DNA from: CAWBAT01 sp046331665
GTDB lineage: Bacteria > Acidobacteriota > Terriglobia > Versatilivoradales > Versatilivoraceae
Reading direction: 5' to 3'
Assembly: GCA_046331665.1 (NCBI GenBank)
Contig: JAXLQK010000024.1
Location: forward strand, 1 to 64,000
Length of the DNA: 64,000 bases
Below the pieces are notes generated by a model, which worked only from the letters and a program-made list of their open reading frames with translations, searched no databases and had not been told where the DNA came from. Shown here piece after piece: positions 45,949 to 54,738 of this stretch. How positions within the stretch are numbered: position 1 is the first letter of the stretch; each line of letters starts with the position of its first letter. Position numbers and translations under genes: made by a program.

Positions 45949-47039
45949 AGCTGCTTTGGAAAGAAATCCGTCACAATCCAATCCTTTGGCTTCTGATCTT
46001 TGTGCCCGTGGTTTTAGCCAGCCAGAAGTTCAAGCCCGAAGCGCATACACTGCTATTCGTGCTGTCCGTCTTAGCTATCGTTCCATTGGCAGCGATGCTG
46101 AGTCATGCCACCGAATCCGTGGCAGCCAAGACGGGCGATGCGGTTGGCGGCCTGCTCAATGCCACTTTGGGAAACCTGACCGAACTGATCATCGCAGTGG
46201 CCGCATTGCGCGCCGGGCAATACATTCTGGTAAAGGCGTCCATTGCAGGCGCTATTGTCACCAACACATTGTTTATGCTGGGTGCTTCATTTCTCCTGGG
46301 GGGGCTCAAGTACCACCTGCAGGAATACAACCGAATCAGCGCTCGCACTCAAGCGGGGCTGCTCTTCCTGGCCACGGTGGCGTTGCTGATTCCATCGGCG
46401 GTCGGCGAAGCGGACTCGGCGGTGAAAGTGGCGTTCATGCAGAAGTTGAGCCTCGCTCTGGCGGTGCTGCTGGTCTTGGCTTATGGACTGGGCATGCTGT
46501 TCTCTCTCAAAACCCACCCAGAGCTGTTTGCCAGCGCAGAAGCGGGTGAGCCTGGCGAAGCCCCGTGGCCAATCGGTCTTGCACTGGCTACCTTGGCTGG
46601 CGTCACAGTGCTGGTAGCCCTTGTGAGCGAGATTTTTGTCGAGTCCGTGCAAAAGGCGGCAGAAGCCTTCGGCATGAGCCCTGCGTTCGTGGGTTTCATT
46701 GTTGTCGCGCTGGTGGGCGCGGCAGCAGAGATGGCCTCGGCATTTTCGGGCGCGCGAAAAAATCGACTCGACCTGAGTGTTGGCATCGCACTGGGGAGTG
46801 CAGCCCAAATTGCCCTTTTCGTCGCGCCGGTGTTGGTACTGCTGAGTTACGTCATTGGTCCGACGCCTATGGACTTGCAGTTTTGGCCAGGCGCTGTCGT
46901 CATGGTGCTCATCGCCACGATGACGGCCTCACTGGTAACCAATAGTGGACGCTCGGCTTGGTTTGTCGGGATACTAGTACTGATGGTCTACGCGATTTTT
47001 GCCTTGACACTCTACTTGTTGCCGCCACGCGCACAGTGA
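45945..47039 (+). CDS. Calcium/proton antiporter (CaCA/Cax family)
   Basis: 364 residues from ATG 45945 (AAGGAGG upstream). The two alpha-repeat motifs are GLLNATLGNLTELIIAVAAL and FVGFIVVALVGAAAEMASAF with acidic residues for cation binding, and GIALGSAAQIALFVAPVLVL follows the second. Around 10-11 helices. Exports Ca2+ in exchange for H+. Placement between pflB and its activase is unusual. Confidence 0.93.
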   Translation: MKLLWKEIRHNPILWLLIFVPVVLASQKFKPEAHTLLFVLSVLAIVPLAAMLSHATESVAAKTGDAVGGLLNATLGNLTELIIAVAALRAGQYILVKASIAGAIVTNTLFMLGASFLLGGLKYHLQEYNRISARTQAGLLFLATVALLIPSAVGEADSAVKVAFMQKLSLALAVLLVLAYGLGMLFSLKTHPELFASAEAGEPGEAPWPIGLALATLAGVTVLVALVSEIFVESVQKAAEAFGMSPAFVGFIVVALVGAAAEMASAFSGARKNRLDLSVGIALGSAAQIALFVAPVLVLLSYVIGPTPMDLQFWPGAVVMVLIATMTASLVTNSGRSAWFVGILVLMVYAIFALTLYLLPPRAQ

Positions 47040-47162
47040 ATAATTTTTAGTGCCGGTTCGCCCTTAGCACAAGTCTTGACGGGGAGCCGGGTCCATCCGT
47101 CGATGGACCTGATGAGAAGTTGCCGGCTCAACGTCACTCTCTGCCCCGCAGCTTGGTTTGAC

Positions 47163-47996
47163 ATGAGCAATCAACAGATTCCTTTGGAGGCGAAGACCCC
47201 CTTTGAACTCCGGGTCGATCTCGGCAAGCACGTCCCCGAAAACGAAGTGCGAAAAGCCTTGGCCAGTGGAGATTTGGGGTTCGTCCATTCATTCACTCCC
47301 GGATCGACTGTGGATGGCCCCGGCGTACGTGTGGTAATCTGGCTTACAGGTTGCCAATTTCGCTGCTTGTACTGTCACAATCCAGATACATGGAATATGA
47401 TGAACGGCGTTCCGGTTGTTCTGGAACGGGCGAAGGAGCAGCTCGGGAAGTATCGACATGGACTAAAGATAATGAGGGGTGGAGTGACCATCAGCGGTGG
47501 CGAACCCCTGTTGCAGCATCGTTTTGTGATCAAGCTTATGGATGCCGCACGGTCGATGGGTATTCACACCGCGTTGGACACAAACGGTTATTTGGGTAGT
47601 CACCTTACTGAGGATGAATTGGAAAAAATTGACCTTTTCCTCCTCGACATCAAGGCGTGGAATCCCGAGCGTCACTTTCAACTCACGGGTATGGAGGTAA
47701 ATCCTGTTTTGGAGTTTGCACGGCGATTAGCCGTCCAAAAGAGGCCTGTCTGGCTTCGTTACGTCCTGGTGCCCGGGCTGACAGATGAGGAGCAAGACAT
47801 CAAACAACTAGCTTCCTTTACCGCTGGCCTCGGTAATGTGGAGCGTGTCGACGTGTTGCCTTTCCATCAGTTGGGAGCTTATAAGTGGCAAGAGCTCCGG
47901 ATCGAATACAAGCTTCAAAAAGTGGAACCTCCCACCACCGAGGGCATTGAGCTTGCCTGTGCCCATTTTAGTGCGGCGGGGCTGAAGGTCTGCTAA
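47163..47996 (+). CDS. pflA: Pyruvate formate-lyase activating enzyme (radical SAM)
   Basis: 277 residues from ATG 47163; the frame is open from 47076 and the start is uncertain because no ribosome site is strong. The signature GFVHSFTPGSTVDGPGVRVV then CQFRCLYCHNPDTW holds the CX3CX2C [4Fe-4S] site; GGVTISGGEPLLQ binds SAM. Installs the glycyl radical in PflB. The 40 residues before the core are longer than in E. coli PflA. Confidence 0.93.
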   Translation: MSNQQIPLEAKTPFELRVDLGKHVPENEVRKALASGDLGFVHSFTPGSTVDGPGVRVVIWLTGCQFRCLYCHNPDTWNMMNGVPVVLERAKEQLGKYRHGLKIMRGGVTISGGEPLLQHRFVIKLMDAARSMGIHTALDTNGYLGSHLTEDELEKIDLFLLDIKAWNPERHFQLTGMEVNPVLEFARRLAVQKRPVWLRYVLVPGLTDEEQDIKQLASFTAGLGNVERVDVLPFHQLGAYKWQELRIEYKLQKVEPPTTEGIELACAHFSAAGLKVC

Positions 47997-48311
47997 TCAT
48001 TTGGCTCCGCTTTTATTTGCGCCTGAGCATAGCTCGCTTTTCATTTCGGAATGGATCTCTCGATTTTGAGAAATGGGTGAAGTTAGTGAATGACAGTGGT
48101 ATGGTCTTTTGAACTATTGCGAAAGGTTCCTTGGGAACTTTGAGGCGGGGTTACCGAGGAGATTCCTAACGGGGCTTGTCCAAGCAGAAAGGAACCTGGA
48201 TGGAAGGACGCCAGGTTATACAGCCAATACGAATGTGAATTTGCGAAGTTGGCCATTGTCGGCAAGACGAAGTATTTTATCCTGCAACGTGGGCTCAATA
48301 AGGAGGAGTGA
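47997..48311. other. Spacer between pflA and ppk2
   Basis: About 315 bp; no gene, terminator or repeat recognised apart from the ribosome site AAGGAGGAG just before 48312. Confidence 0.5.
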
Positions 48312-49157
48312 ATGTCCAAGAATGACGAGAATGAACAAGTGGAATTAACTGTGGGCGAAGGCAACGAGGAACAGAAGGAAAAACTGAAGGGAAAAGAGTA
48401 CATGAAGCAGTTGCGCAAGCTGCAGCGTGAGCTTTGTGTCTTTCAGGACTGGGTAAAACAAACCGGGCAAAGGGTCATCGTCGTTTTTGAAGGGCGGGAT
48501 GCGGCGGGAAAGGGCGGAACCATACGAGCTCTCACCGAGCGAGTGAGCCCTCGCGTCTTCCGTCTGGTGGCGTTGCCGGCACCCACGGATCGGGAAAAAA
48601 CACAGATGTATGTCCAGCGCTATATGTCCCACTTCCCGGCGGCTGGTGAAGTCGTCATTTTCGATCGCAGTTGGTACAACCGGGCTGGGGTGGAATATGT
48701 CATGGGATTTTGCACGAAAGAACAGCACGGCCGTTTTCTGGAAATCTGCCCTACTTTTGAAAACTACATCGTGGCTGGGAACATTAAGCTCGTCAAATAC
48801 TGGTTGGAGGTCAACAACGAAGAGCAGAAGAAGCGGTTCGAAGCGCGAATGGATGATCCGCTCCGCCAGTGGAAGCTTTCGGCGATGGATCTGCCATCCC
48901 GTGAGCGATGGTATGAATACTCCAAGGCCAGGGACATGATGCTAAAGGCGACGGATACAGATTGGGCGCCTTGGCACATTGTTCGCTCCGACAACAAGGA
49001 ACGCGCGCGGCTTAATTGTTTGTCCCATTTCCTCAGTCTCTTCCCCTACGAGCCGGTTGCCCAACAGAAAGTAAAGCTGCCGAAGCGCTCCAAAGAGCAT
49101 GAATATGATGATGAGACGCCGATGAAGAACCGCCGCTGGATTCCGGAGAAATATTAA
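48312..49157 (+). CDS. ppk2: Polyphosphate kinase 2
   Basis: 281 residues. Walker A is EGRDAAGKGGTIRALTERVS and the Walker B/lid region is VVIFDRSWYNRAGVEYVMGF; WKLSAMDLPSRERWYEYSKA and APWHIVRSDNKERARLNCLS are also diagnostic. Transfers phosphate between polyphosphate and nucleotides (GDP/ADP). Soluble, single-domain. Isolated transcription unit. Confidence 0.95.
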   Translation: MSKNDENEQVELTVGEGNEEQKEKLKGKEYMKQLRKLQRELCVFQDWVKQTGQRVIVVFEGRDAAGKGGTIRALTERVSPRVFRLVALPAPTDREKTQMYVQRYMSHFPAAGEVVIFDRSWYNRAGVEYVMGFCTKEQHGRFLEICPTFENYIVAGNIKLVKYWLEVNNEEQKKRFEARMDDPLRQWKLSAMDLPSRERWYEYSKARDMMLKATDTDWAPWHIVRSDNKERARLNCLSHFLSLFPYEPVAQQKVKLPKRSKEHEYDDETPMKNRRWIPEKY

Positions 49158-49328
49158 GCAGCTCGGTTTCGTTGTGAGAGGCTTTGCCAACGAAGAGGGT
49201 GTGCGGGATCGTCGCCAGAAATCCCTCGTGGTTACAGGGAAAGCCCAAGCTGATTGAGTTGGACGTTCAACAAAAGATGATTACTTTCCAATCCTTCGCA
49301 TTTGGAAAATGATGACTGAGGCAGGCCT

Positions 49329-51014
49329 ATGAGCAAACTCAAGCCCTGGATCCCCATAGTAGAATGGCTCGCTCGTTATCAGATGGAATGGCTCCGGTTC
49401 GATGTCCTGGCAGGGTTGGTTACAGCCGCCGTGGTCATTCCCAAAGCCATGGCCTATGCCACGGTTGCTGGATTACCGATTGAAATCGGGTTATATACCA
49501 GTCTTACCCCACTCCTCGTCTATGCCGTTTTCGGGACTTCACGAACTCTGAGCGTTAGTTCCACAACGACGCTGGGAATCCTGACCGGAGCTGAGCTCGG
49601 TCTGGTCGTGCCTGATGGGAATGCTGCCCAGTTGCTGGCTGCCACAGCGACTTTATGCATCCTGGTAGGGATTGTCCTCCTCTTGGCCTCGGCTCTACGG
49701 TTGGGCTTTGTGGCTAACTTTATCTCGGAACCTGTCTTGACTGGGTTTAAAGCAGGGATAGGGCTGGTTATCGTTCTGGATCAAATTCCCAAACTTCTGG
49801 GAATTCATTTCGCCAAAAGTGGTTTCTTCCGCAATCTCCTGTCAATCGTTTCCCATCTCCCCGAAACCTCTCTTTTGACGCTTCTTGTTGGCGGCGTCAT
49901 GTTGGTCATTTTGTTTGGAGTCGAACATTTCCTGCCCAAGGCTCCAGCACCACTCATTGCCGTTGCCGCCGGGATTGCCGCTTCTGCAGGCTTTAGGCTG
50001 GCAAGTCTTGGCGTCGCTACGGTTGGCAATATTCCCCAAGGATTGCCGACTTTCACGATGCCTCATGCGAGCTTGATTGAACAACTCTGGCCTGCGGCCC
50101 TCGGCATTGCACTCATGAGTTTCACGGAAACCATTGCTGCTGGACGGGCCTTTGCACGGACCGATGCCCCGCGTCCCCAGCCGAATCAGGAGTTGTTGGC
50201 GACCGGATTGGCCAACATCGGCGGCGGGTTGCTCGGAGCCATGCCGGCAGGAGGGGGCACCTCTCAAACCGCCGTCAATTGCATGGCTGGAGCCCGCACC
50301 CAAATCTCCGGGTTGGTCACCGCCGGGGTCTCAGTGGCAACAATGGTTCTCCTTGCTCCCCTCCTCGGATTGATGCCTGAAGCCACCTTGGCCGCAGTTG
50401 TTATTGTCTATTCGTTAGGCTTGATCAAGCCGATTGAATTCCGTGCCATTTTGCGAATTCGCCGGATGGAGTTTGTGTGGGCCTTGGTTTCCTGTATTGG
50501 TGTCGTTCTACTGGGAACCTTGCAAGGGATTGTGATTGCCATCATCGTGTCTCTCTTCGCTCTCTCTTATCAGGCGGCAAGCCCACGTGTGTTCGCCCTG
50601 GGGAGAAAACCAGGAACGAACGTTTTTCGGGCACTTACTGAGGAACACCCAGAAGATGAGACCTTCCCAGGTCTCCTGCTGGTGCGCACTGAGGGGCGGG
50701 TGTTCTTTGCGAATGCCCAGCGGATTGGTGAAAAAATATATTCCCTTGTTGACCAGGCGCGCCCTCGCGTTCTGGTGCTCGATTTCAGCAGTGTGATTGA
50801 TATCGAGTATTCCGCTCTCAAGATGTTGATCGAGGCTGAAGAGAAACTCCGTCAGCAGGGGATTTTGTTATGGATGGTGTCGCTGAATAAAGAAGTCCTG
50901 AAGATGGTTCAGCGCTCCTCACTGGCCGAAACCCTTGGCCGTGAACGCATGCTCTTTGGACTTGAAATCGCCGTTCAGCGATATCAGTCTCAGACAAGCA
51001 CGCCCCCAGGGTAG
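49329..51014 (+). CDS. SulP-family anion transporter with STAS domain
   Basis: 561 residues. The N-terminal membrane domain has DVLAGLVTAAVVIPKAMAYA, the SulP signature, and GGTSQTAVNCMAGARTQISG. A cytoplasmic STAS domain (about 440-555) contains ARPRVLVLDFSSVIDIEYSA. Imports sulfate, bicarbonate or organic anions such as C4-dicarboxylates; the last is worth noting given the dicarboxylate genes upstream. Confidence 0.93.
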   Translation: MSKLKPWIPIVEWLARYQMEWLRFDVLAGLVTAAVVIPKAMAYATVAGLPIEIGLYTSLTPLLVYAVFGTSRTLSVSSTTTLGILTGAELGLVVPDGNAAQLLAATATLCILVGIVLLLASALRLGFVANFISEPVLTGFKAGIGLVIVLDQIPKLLGIHFAKSGFFRNLLSIVSHLPETSLLTLLVGGVMLVILFGVEHFLPKAPAPLIAVAAGIAASAGFRLASLGVATVGNIPQGLPTFTMPHASLIEQLWPAALGIALMSFTETIAAGRAFARTDAPRPQPNQELLATGLANIGGGLLGAMPAGGGTSQTAVNCMAGARTQISGLVTAGVSVATMVLLAPLLGLMPEATLAAVVIVYSLGLIKPIEFRAILRIRRMEFVWALVSCIGVVLLGTLQGIVIAIIVSLFALSYQAASPRVFALGRKPGTNVFRALTEEHPEDETFPGLLLVRTEGRVFFANAQRIGEKIYSLVDQARPRVLVLDFSSVIDIEYSALKMLIEAEEKLRQQGILLWMVSLNKEVLKMVQRSSLAETLGRERMLFGLEIAVQRYQSQTSTPPG

Positions 51015-51333
51015 ATGTAGATCATGTCCAAGAATGGTCTTGTAGTGTCAACGGAAGCCCCGGCTCATTCCTCGCCAAATTTGAGTCAACATAGCTCTTG
51101 ATCACCGTATATGCCCGCGCAGGTGGCTTAAGATCCAAGAAGACTAATTAATCCAAAGCTCTAAATTTATGACTTTAACTTATTGATTTTGCTATGATTA
51201 TTATATTCATCTAGATATCAGAGCTACCAAGGTCATTGAGGAACTGGGACTCCCGGACGAGAAATAGGTTAAGTCTAAGGGAGAGGAATTGCCTCACTTA
51301 GGTTGCGAGATAAATCGTAGCCAACTCTTCAAT
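51015..51333. other. AT-rich spacer upstream of the ACT protein
   Basis: No gene. A markedly AT-rich patch at about 51145-51215 stands out from the surrounding DNA. Confidence 0.5.
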
Positions 51334-51363
51334 TTGAGTTAAAATACAACACTTAACTTTATA
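51334..51363 (+). promoter_or_regulatory. Promoter candidate of the ACT protein
   Basis: TTGAGT (51334-51339), 18-base spacer, TTTATA (51358-51363), about 42 bases before the ATG. Confidence 0.4.
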
Positions 51364-51405
51364 GGGAGCGCGCTGTCCAATTTTCAATCTACGAGGGGGC
51401 CTTGC

Positions 51406-51801
51406 ATGGATAAGATGATGGAACTGACGGTTCATATTGAAAACAAACCTGGAACATTAGCCAACCTTGGCGAAGCCTTGGCCAAAGCGAAGGTGAATGT
51501 CCTGGCATTTGCTGCTGACGAAGTTGGTGGAGTTAGCAGAGTGAGATTGACGACGGATGATCCTGCCAAAGCCAAGGAAGTCCTCGCGGAATTGAATTTG
51601 CAGGCAGCGGAAGCTGAAGTTCTGGCAGTTGTCCTGAAAAACAAACCTGGGACTCTCGCCAAAGTGGCAAAAAAGATCGCGAGCGCCGACATCAATATCA
51701 ACTACAGCTATAGCGGCGCCGAAGAAGGCTCGAAGAAGCAGTTGGTCGTATTCGCTTTGGGCGACGTAAAACGAGCCGCGAAAGCGTTGAAGAAGAGCTA
51801 A
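51406..51801 (+). CDS. Free-standing tandem ACT-domain protein
   Basis: 131 residues with two ACT repeats: MELTVHIENKPGTLANLGEA (about 5-70) and VLAVVLKNKPGTLAKVAKKI (about 73-129). Both keep the N/ENKPGTLA ligand loop where amino acids bind. No catalytic domain, so a regulatory amino-acid-binding subunit is likely. Ala/Lys-rich composition. Own promoter candidate and downstream hairpin suggest a single-gene unit. Confidence 0.9.
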   Translation: MDKMMELTVHIENKPGTLANLGEALAKAKVNVLAFAADEVGGVSRVRLTTDDPAKAKEVLAELNLQAAEAEVLAVVLKNKPGTLAKVAKKIASADININYSYSGAEEGSKKQLVVFALGDVKRAAKALKKS

Positions 51802-52370
51802 CCAAACCCTATTCCTCTCTCCCTGGCCATTATTCTCGCCTGCGTCAAGCTACGAGATTGAATGATTTCCAGCGGCAAGATCACCTGTCCGGTCGCAAGG
51901 TTATGAGAAGTTCCGGTTTCATGCAGATTCCGGCATTTTCTTCGGAGAAAGCCGGAATTGTGGTACGCCGAGAAATGCTTCAGAATAGTAAGGGTGAGCT
52001 ACTTCGGTGGGAAGTGAGAAAACAGTCATGAAGGCTGAAGAGCGCACTCACCGGCTGGCCAGTAATTTCTTACGGGACCACGAAGGGCAATGGCCGGTGC
52101 ACGGCGGAAAGCCGAAGTTTCAGGAAGATCCATAATAGCGAGATTCCCTCTTATTTGACGATTACTTTTATTCGACAACGGAGCCGGGCTGGGCGCCACC
52201 ATCAGAAAGGATGAATGGGAATCATCGCCCGAGCCAGGCATCTGTTTGCAACCTCTAGCGCCTAACAATTCCTTGTTGTTGGCAAACAGGCTGCCGTTGT
52301 CGAAGTCGAGGAGCTGGGAATGAGTGCTCGGAACGCGTAACTCCTATCCCGGCGACGAAGGTTGCCTCCT
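51802..52370. other. Spacer with a UUCG hairpin
   Basis: About 570 bp. Apart from the hairpin at 51927-51958 nothing is recognised; the open frame at 52026-52268 (minus) has no support. Confidence 0.5.
51927..51958 (+). terminator. UUCG-loop hairpin downstream of the ACT gene
   Basis: Stem ATTCCGGCATTTTC / GAGAAAGCCGGAAT closed by TTCG: 14 pairs with one A-A mismatch and one wobble. It lies 126 bases after the stop and lacks a T-run. Terminator, transcript-end or small structured RNA. Confidence 0.5.
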
Positions 52371-52880
52371 ATGGTACAGCCCCACGATCCTTCCTTATTC
52401 CAGCGTTTGAAGGGTCGGAGGAGTACTCTTTTTCTCGCGGCGCTTACCTTATTGGTGCTTTTGGTCTCAGTCCCCGGTTCACTGCGTGTGGCTTATCAGC
52501 GCGGCGGCTTTTATTTGTTTTCACGTGAGTTTTTGGAAGACATCCCGAAACGGCTCGCGGGGCCTGGAAAGTTCCGTTTTGTCCTGCAACCATTGATCGC
52601 GGTCATTCTTGGAATCGGTGGCGGGCGGCGTGATGCGAGAGCGGGACGCCCCCCTTTTCTTTATGGAGTCGCCTTCCATCGAACTCACCGCAAAGACTTA
52701 TTGAGCAGCGGCGTTGAAACCCTGGCAAATCTGTTGCTCATGGGAGTTCTTATGGACTCCATTTTTCAGTGGATTCTCCTCGGAAATTCGCACCCTGGTG
52801 CCGCGCTCGTAATCGGGCCGGTGCTGATCGTTCTCCCCTACTCGCTTGCCCGATCTCTCTCGAATCATCTGATCCGATGA
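52371..52880 (+). CDS. Integral membrane protein of unknown function
   Basis: 169 residues from ATG 52371. Hydrophobic segments: TLFLAALTLLVLLVSVPGSL, LLLMGVLMDSIFQWILLG and ALVIGPVLIVLPYSLARSL, with a basic loop (GGGRRDARAGRPP) between the first two. No family recognised; probably inner membrane. Confidence 0.65.
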   Translation: MVQPHDPSLFQRLKGRRSTLFLAALTLLVLLVSVPGSLRVAYQRGGFYLFSREFLEDIPKRLAGPGKFRFVLQPLIAVILGIGGGRRDARAGRPPFLYGVAFHRTHRKDLLSSGVETLANLLLMGVLMDSIFQWILLGNSHPGAALVIGPVLIVLPYSLARSLSNHLIR

Positions 52881-52886
52881 TCCGTG

Positions 52887-53030
52887 AGGGACGCCCGCGC
52901 CCCCACGGCGCTTAGCTTAGCGAAATAGAAGCGGGATGAGGGCGTCCCGACTCCAAGCTGGAGACGCCGCGCCCTCGCGGCGCTGGCTTAGCGAAAGAAG
53001 CGGGACGGGCGGCCCGGCTCCAGGAGTGGG
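52887..53030. repeat. GC-rich tandem pair of about 72-bp dispersed repeat units
   Basis: Two similar units (about 52887-52959 and 52960-53030), each with CGGCGCT, GCTTAGCGAAA, GAAGCGGGA and GGCTCCA-type segments. The 23 bases at 52960-52982 are the exact reverse complement of 4756-4778, marking a dispersed family. Confidence 0.75.
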
Positions 53031-53195
53031 CTGGAAAAAAAATTGAGTGAGGGTACAGCGAGTTGGACGTCAATCTCGCTAAAAAGAAGGCAATTAATTT
53101 CAGCAAAAAGGAGCACGATATGGCTACTCTGTTTGATTTTTCCCGTCAGCAGTTGGCATCATTGATTTTTGGGTTCATCCTCGTTTTTGGCGTAA

Positions 53196-53537
53196 TTGAG
53201 GTGGACGCAGTTGCCAAGCCACCTCTTCACAACCCTCCACTGGGGCCGCCGCCCAAGAGTAGACCTCAACACGGCAACGGAGAAGGAGCTTGAAGATATT
53301 CCAGGGGTGGGCAAAGCAACGGCCGAAAAGATTATCGCAGGTCGTCCTTATACCTCGGTGGATGATCTCTCCAAAGCTGGGTTGTCAAAAAGTACCATCA
53401 CCAAAATTACTCTGGTGACGGTGGGAGCTGCAACTTCTTCGACGAAGTCTCCAGCCGCTACCCCCGCCGCAAAAAATGCAGCGCCGGCGGCCCCCTCCGG
53501 CTGCACCTGCGGTAAAATCACCCTCACCCATCACTAA
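53196..53537 (+). CDS. HhH domain 1 fragment
   Basis: VDLNTATEKELEDIPGVGKA and TAEKIIAGRPYTSVDDLSKA form a ComEA-like HhH repeat. The reading is genuine from about 53260 to 53500. Confidence 0.7.
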   Translation: MRWTQLPSHLFTTLHWGRRPRVDLNTATEKELEDIPGVGKATAEKIIAGRPYTSVDDLSKAGLSKSTITKITLVTVGAATSSTKSPAATPAAKNAAPAAPSGCTCGKITLTHH

Positions 53538-53964
53538 ACCCTCTGCTGCTCCGGCTGCCAAAGTGGATCTGAATAATGCAACGCAGCAACAGCTCGAAGA
53601 TCTACCCGGCGTGGGGGCGGCGACCGCCAAGAAAATTATTGGTGGCCGGCCTTATGCCTCGGTAGACGATCTTGCCAAAGCAGGAGTCTCCAAGAGTACG
53701 ATTGGCAAGATTACTCCACTCGTGATGGTAGGGGCGGCTCCATCTTCAATGAAACCCGGCAACTGCACCAGCCATACTCAAGCCGGCCGTGCCGGCCTCT
53801 GTTCCGACGGCACCTGCGGCAGCTCCAGCTCCCCAAGCCCCCAAACCAGCTTCGCCTGCGGTTGCTCCAACGGCCAAGACGGCTCCATCGGCTTCCACGG
53901 CTTATACCCCTCCCCCCACGGCGGGAATGGTGTGGGTCAATCTCGACACCAAGGTTTACCATAA
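53476..53964 (+). CDS. HhH domain 2 fragment
   Basis: VDLNNATQQQLEDLPGVGAA and TAKKIIGGRPYASVDDLAKA are clearly duplicated from domain 1. The reading is genuine to about 53755; the remaining Ser/Gly/Cys-rich part is out of frame. Confidence 0.65.
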   Translation: MQRRRPPPAAPAVKSPSPITKPSAAPAAKVDLNNATQQQLEDLPGVGAATAKKIIGGRPYASVDDLAKAGVSKSTIGKITPLVMVGAAPSSMKPGNCTSHTQAGRAGLCSDGTCGSSSSPSPQTSFACGCSNGQDGSIGFHGLYPSPHGGNGVGQSRHQGLP

Positions 53965-54076
53965 GGAAGGCGATCGCTGGTATGGGAAGACCAAGAATGG
54001 AAAATACATGACCGAGGCTGATGCGATCAAAGCCGGTTACAGGCCCGTCAAAGAGAAAGAAAAGAAGCAGCAGTAA
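53789..54076 (+). CDS. C-terminal fragment of the HhH protein
   Basis: An Ala/Pro linker (PTAPAAAPAPQAPKPASPAV) leads to WVNLDTKVYHKEGDRWYGKT and YMTEADAIKAGYRPVKEKEK, a short C-terminal module that I recall beside HhH domains in Acidobacteria. Confidence 0.65.
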   Translation: MPASVPTAPAAAPAPQAPKPASPAVAPTAKTAPSASTAYTPPPTAGMVWVNLDTKVYHKEGDRWYGKTKNGKYMTEADAIKAGYRPVKEKEKKQQ

Positions 54077-54241
54077 ACTCCAGCTTCTCGGGCTGTTTGA
54101 AAATACATCTCGGAAGAGGCGTGTGGTTAAGGCAAAAAAAGCCTGGCCTGTCTCTTCGCTCAGGAAAATTCTTGACCATAGGGAAACATATCAGACCGAT
54201 TAGAATTGTTTCTCTAAATTCAAAACTGCAAGGAGGCATGT

Positions 54242-54661
54242 ATGGGGCTATTCGATGATTTGATCAAAGGCGGTCTTTCAAGCATGGCAGGTGGAAGCCA
54301 GCAGGAGCCGGCTCAAGGTCTTGCGGGTGGAATCATGGAGATGCTTACGAACCAGCAGTCCGGCGGACTTCAAGGTTTGCTTCAAAACTTTACCCAAAAG
54401 GGCCTCGGAGACATCGTTTCGTCTTGGGTGAGTACGGGGAAAAATTTGCCCGTCTCCGGCGATCAGATTCAGAGCGCGCTGGGAAGCGATACGATCAGTG
54501 CGCTGGCCCAAAAAGCCGGGATTGCTCCAGACATGGCGAACTCACTGCTGGCCCAGGTCTTGCCGATGATCGTGGATAAGCTCACCCCCGACGGCAAGAT
54601 TCCGGAAACCAGTAATCTTCTTGAGCAGGGGCTCAACGCACTTAAAGCGTTCAAGTCTTAG
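54242..54661 (+). CDS. YidB-family (DUF937) protein
   Basis: 139 residues, ribosome site AAGGAGG. MGLFDDLIKGGLSSMAGG at the start and LGDIVSSWVSTGKNLPVSGD in the middle, followed by IQSALGSDTISALAQKAGIA, are diagnostic. Cytoplasmic helical protein of unknown function; length normal. Confidence 0.93.
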   Translation: MGLFDDLIKGGLSSMAGGSQQEPAQGLAGGIMEMLTNQQSGGLQGLLQNFTQKGLGDIVSSWVSTGKNLPVSGDQIQSALGSDTISALAQKAGIAPDMANSLLAQVLPMIVDKLTPDGKIPETSNLLEQGLNALKAFKS

Positions 54662-54738
54662 CCTTGATTATCACTCTGGGCGAGAGCCTCTGAATTGCCC
54701 AGCGGATCCAAATCAGGAGTCACTGCATGGGAGCCTAC

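Larger units (their letters stand above)
53120..54076 (+). pseudogene. Exported double helix-hairpin-helix protein broken by three frameshifts (whole locus)
   Basis: ATG 53120 with AAGGAG upstream starts a leader (LASLIFGFILVFGVIEVDAV). The reading then moves one frame forward near 53270, again near 53500 and again near 53765, each consistent with one extra base. Reassembled, the protein is: leader, HhH domain 1, Ala/Pro linker, HhH domain 2, long Ala/Pro linker, and a conserved C-terminal module WVNLDTKVYHKEGDRWYGKT. ComEA-type HhH domains bind DNA without sequence specificity; an extracytoplasmic DNA-binding role is inference. Confidence 0.75.

Noticed and set aside
45794..46549. 251-residue plus-strand ORF
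   Set aside because: Overlaps the Cax-type antiporter in another frame; low-complexity Arg/Ser/Gly composition.
52026..52268. 80-residue minus-strand ORF
   Set aside because: No ribosome site or recognisable sequence.
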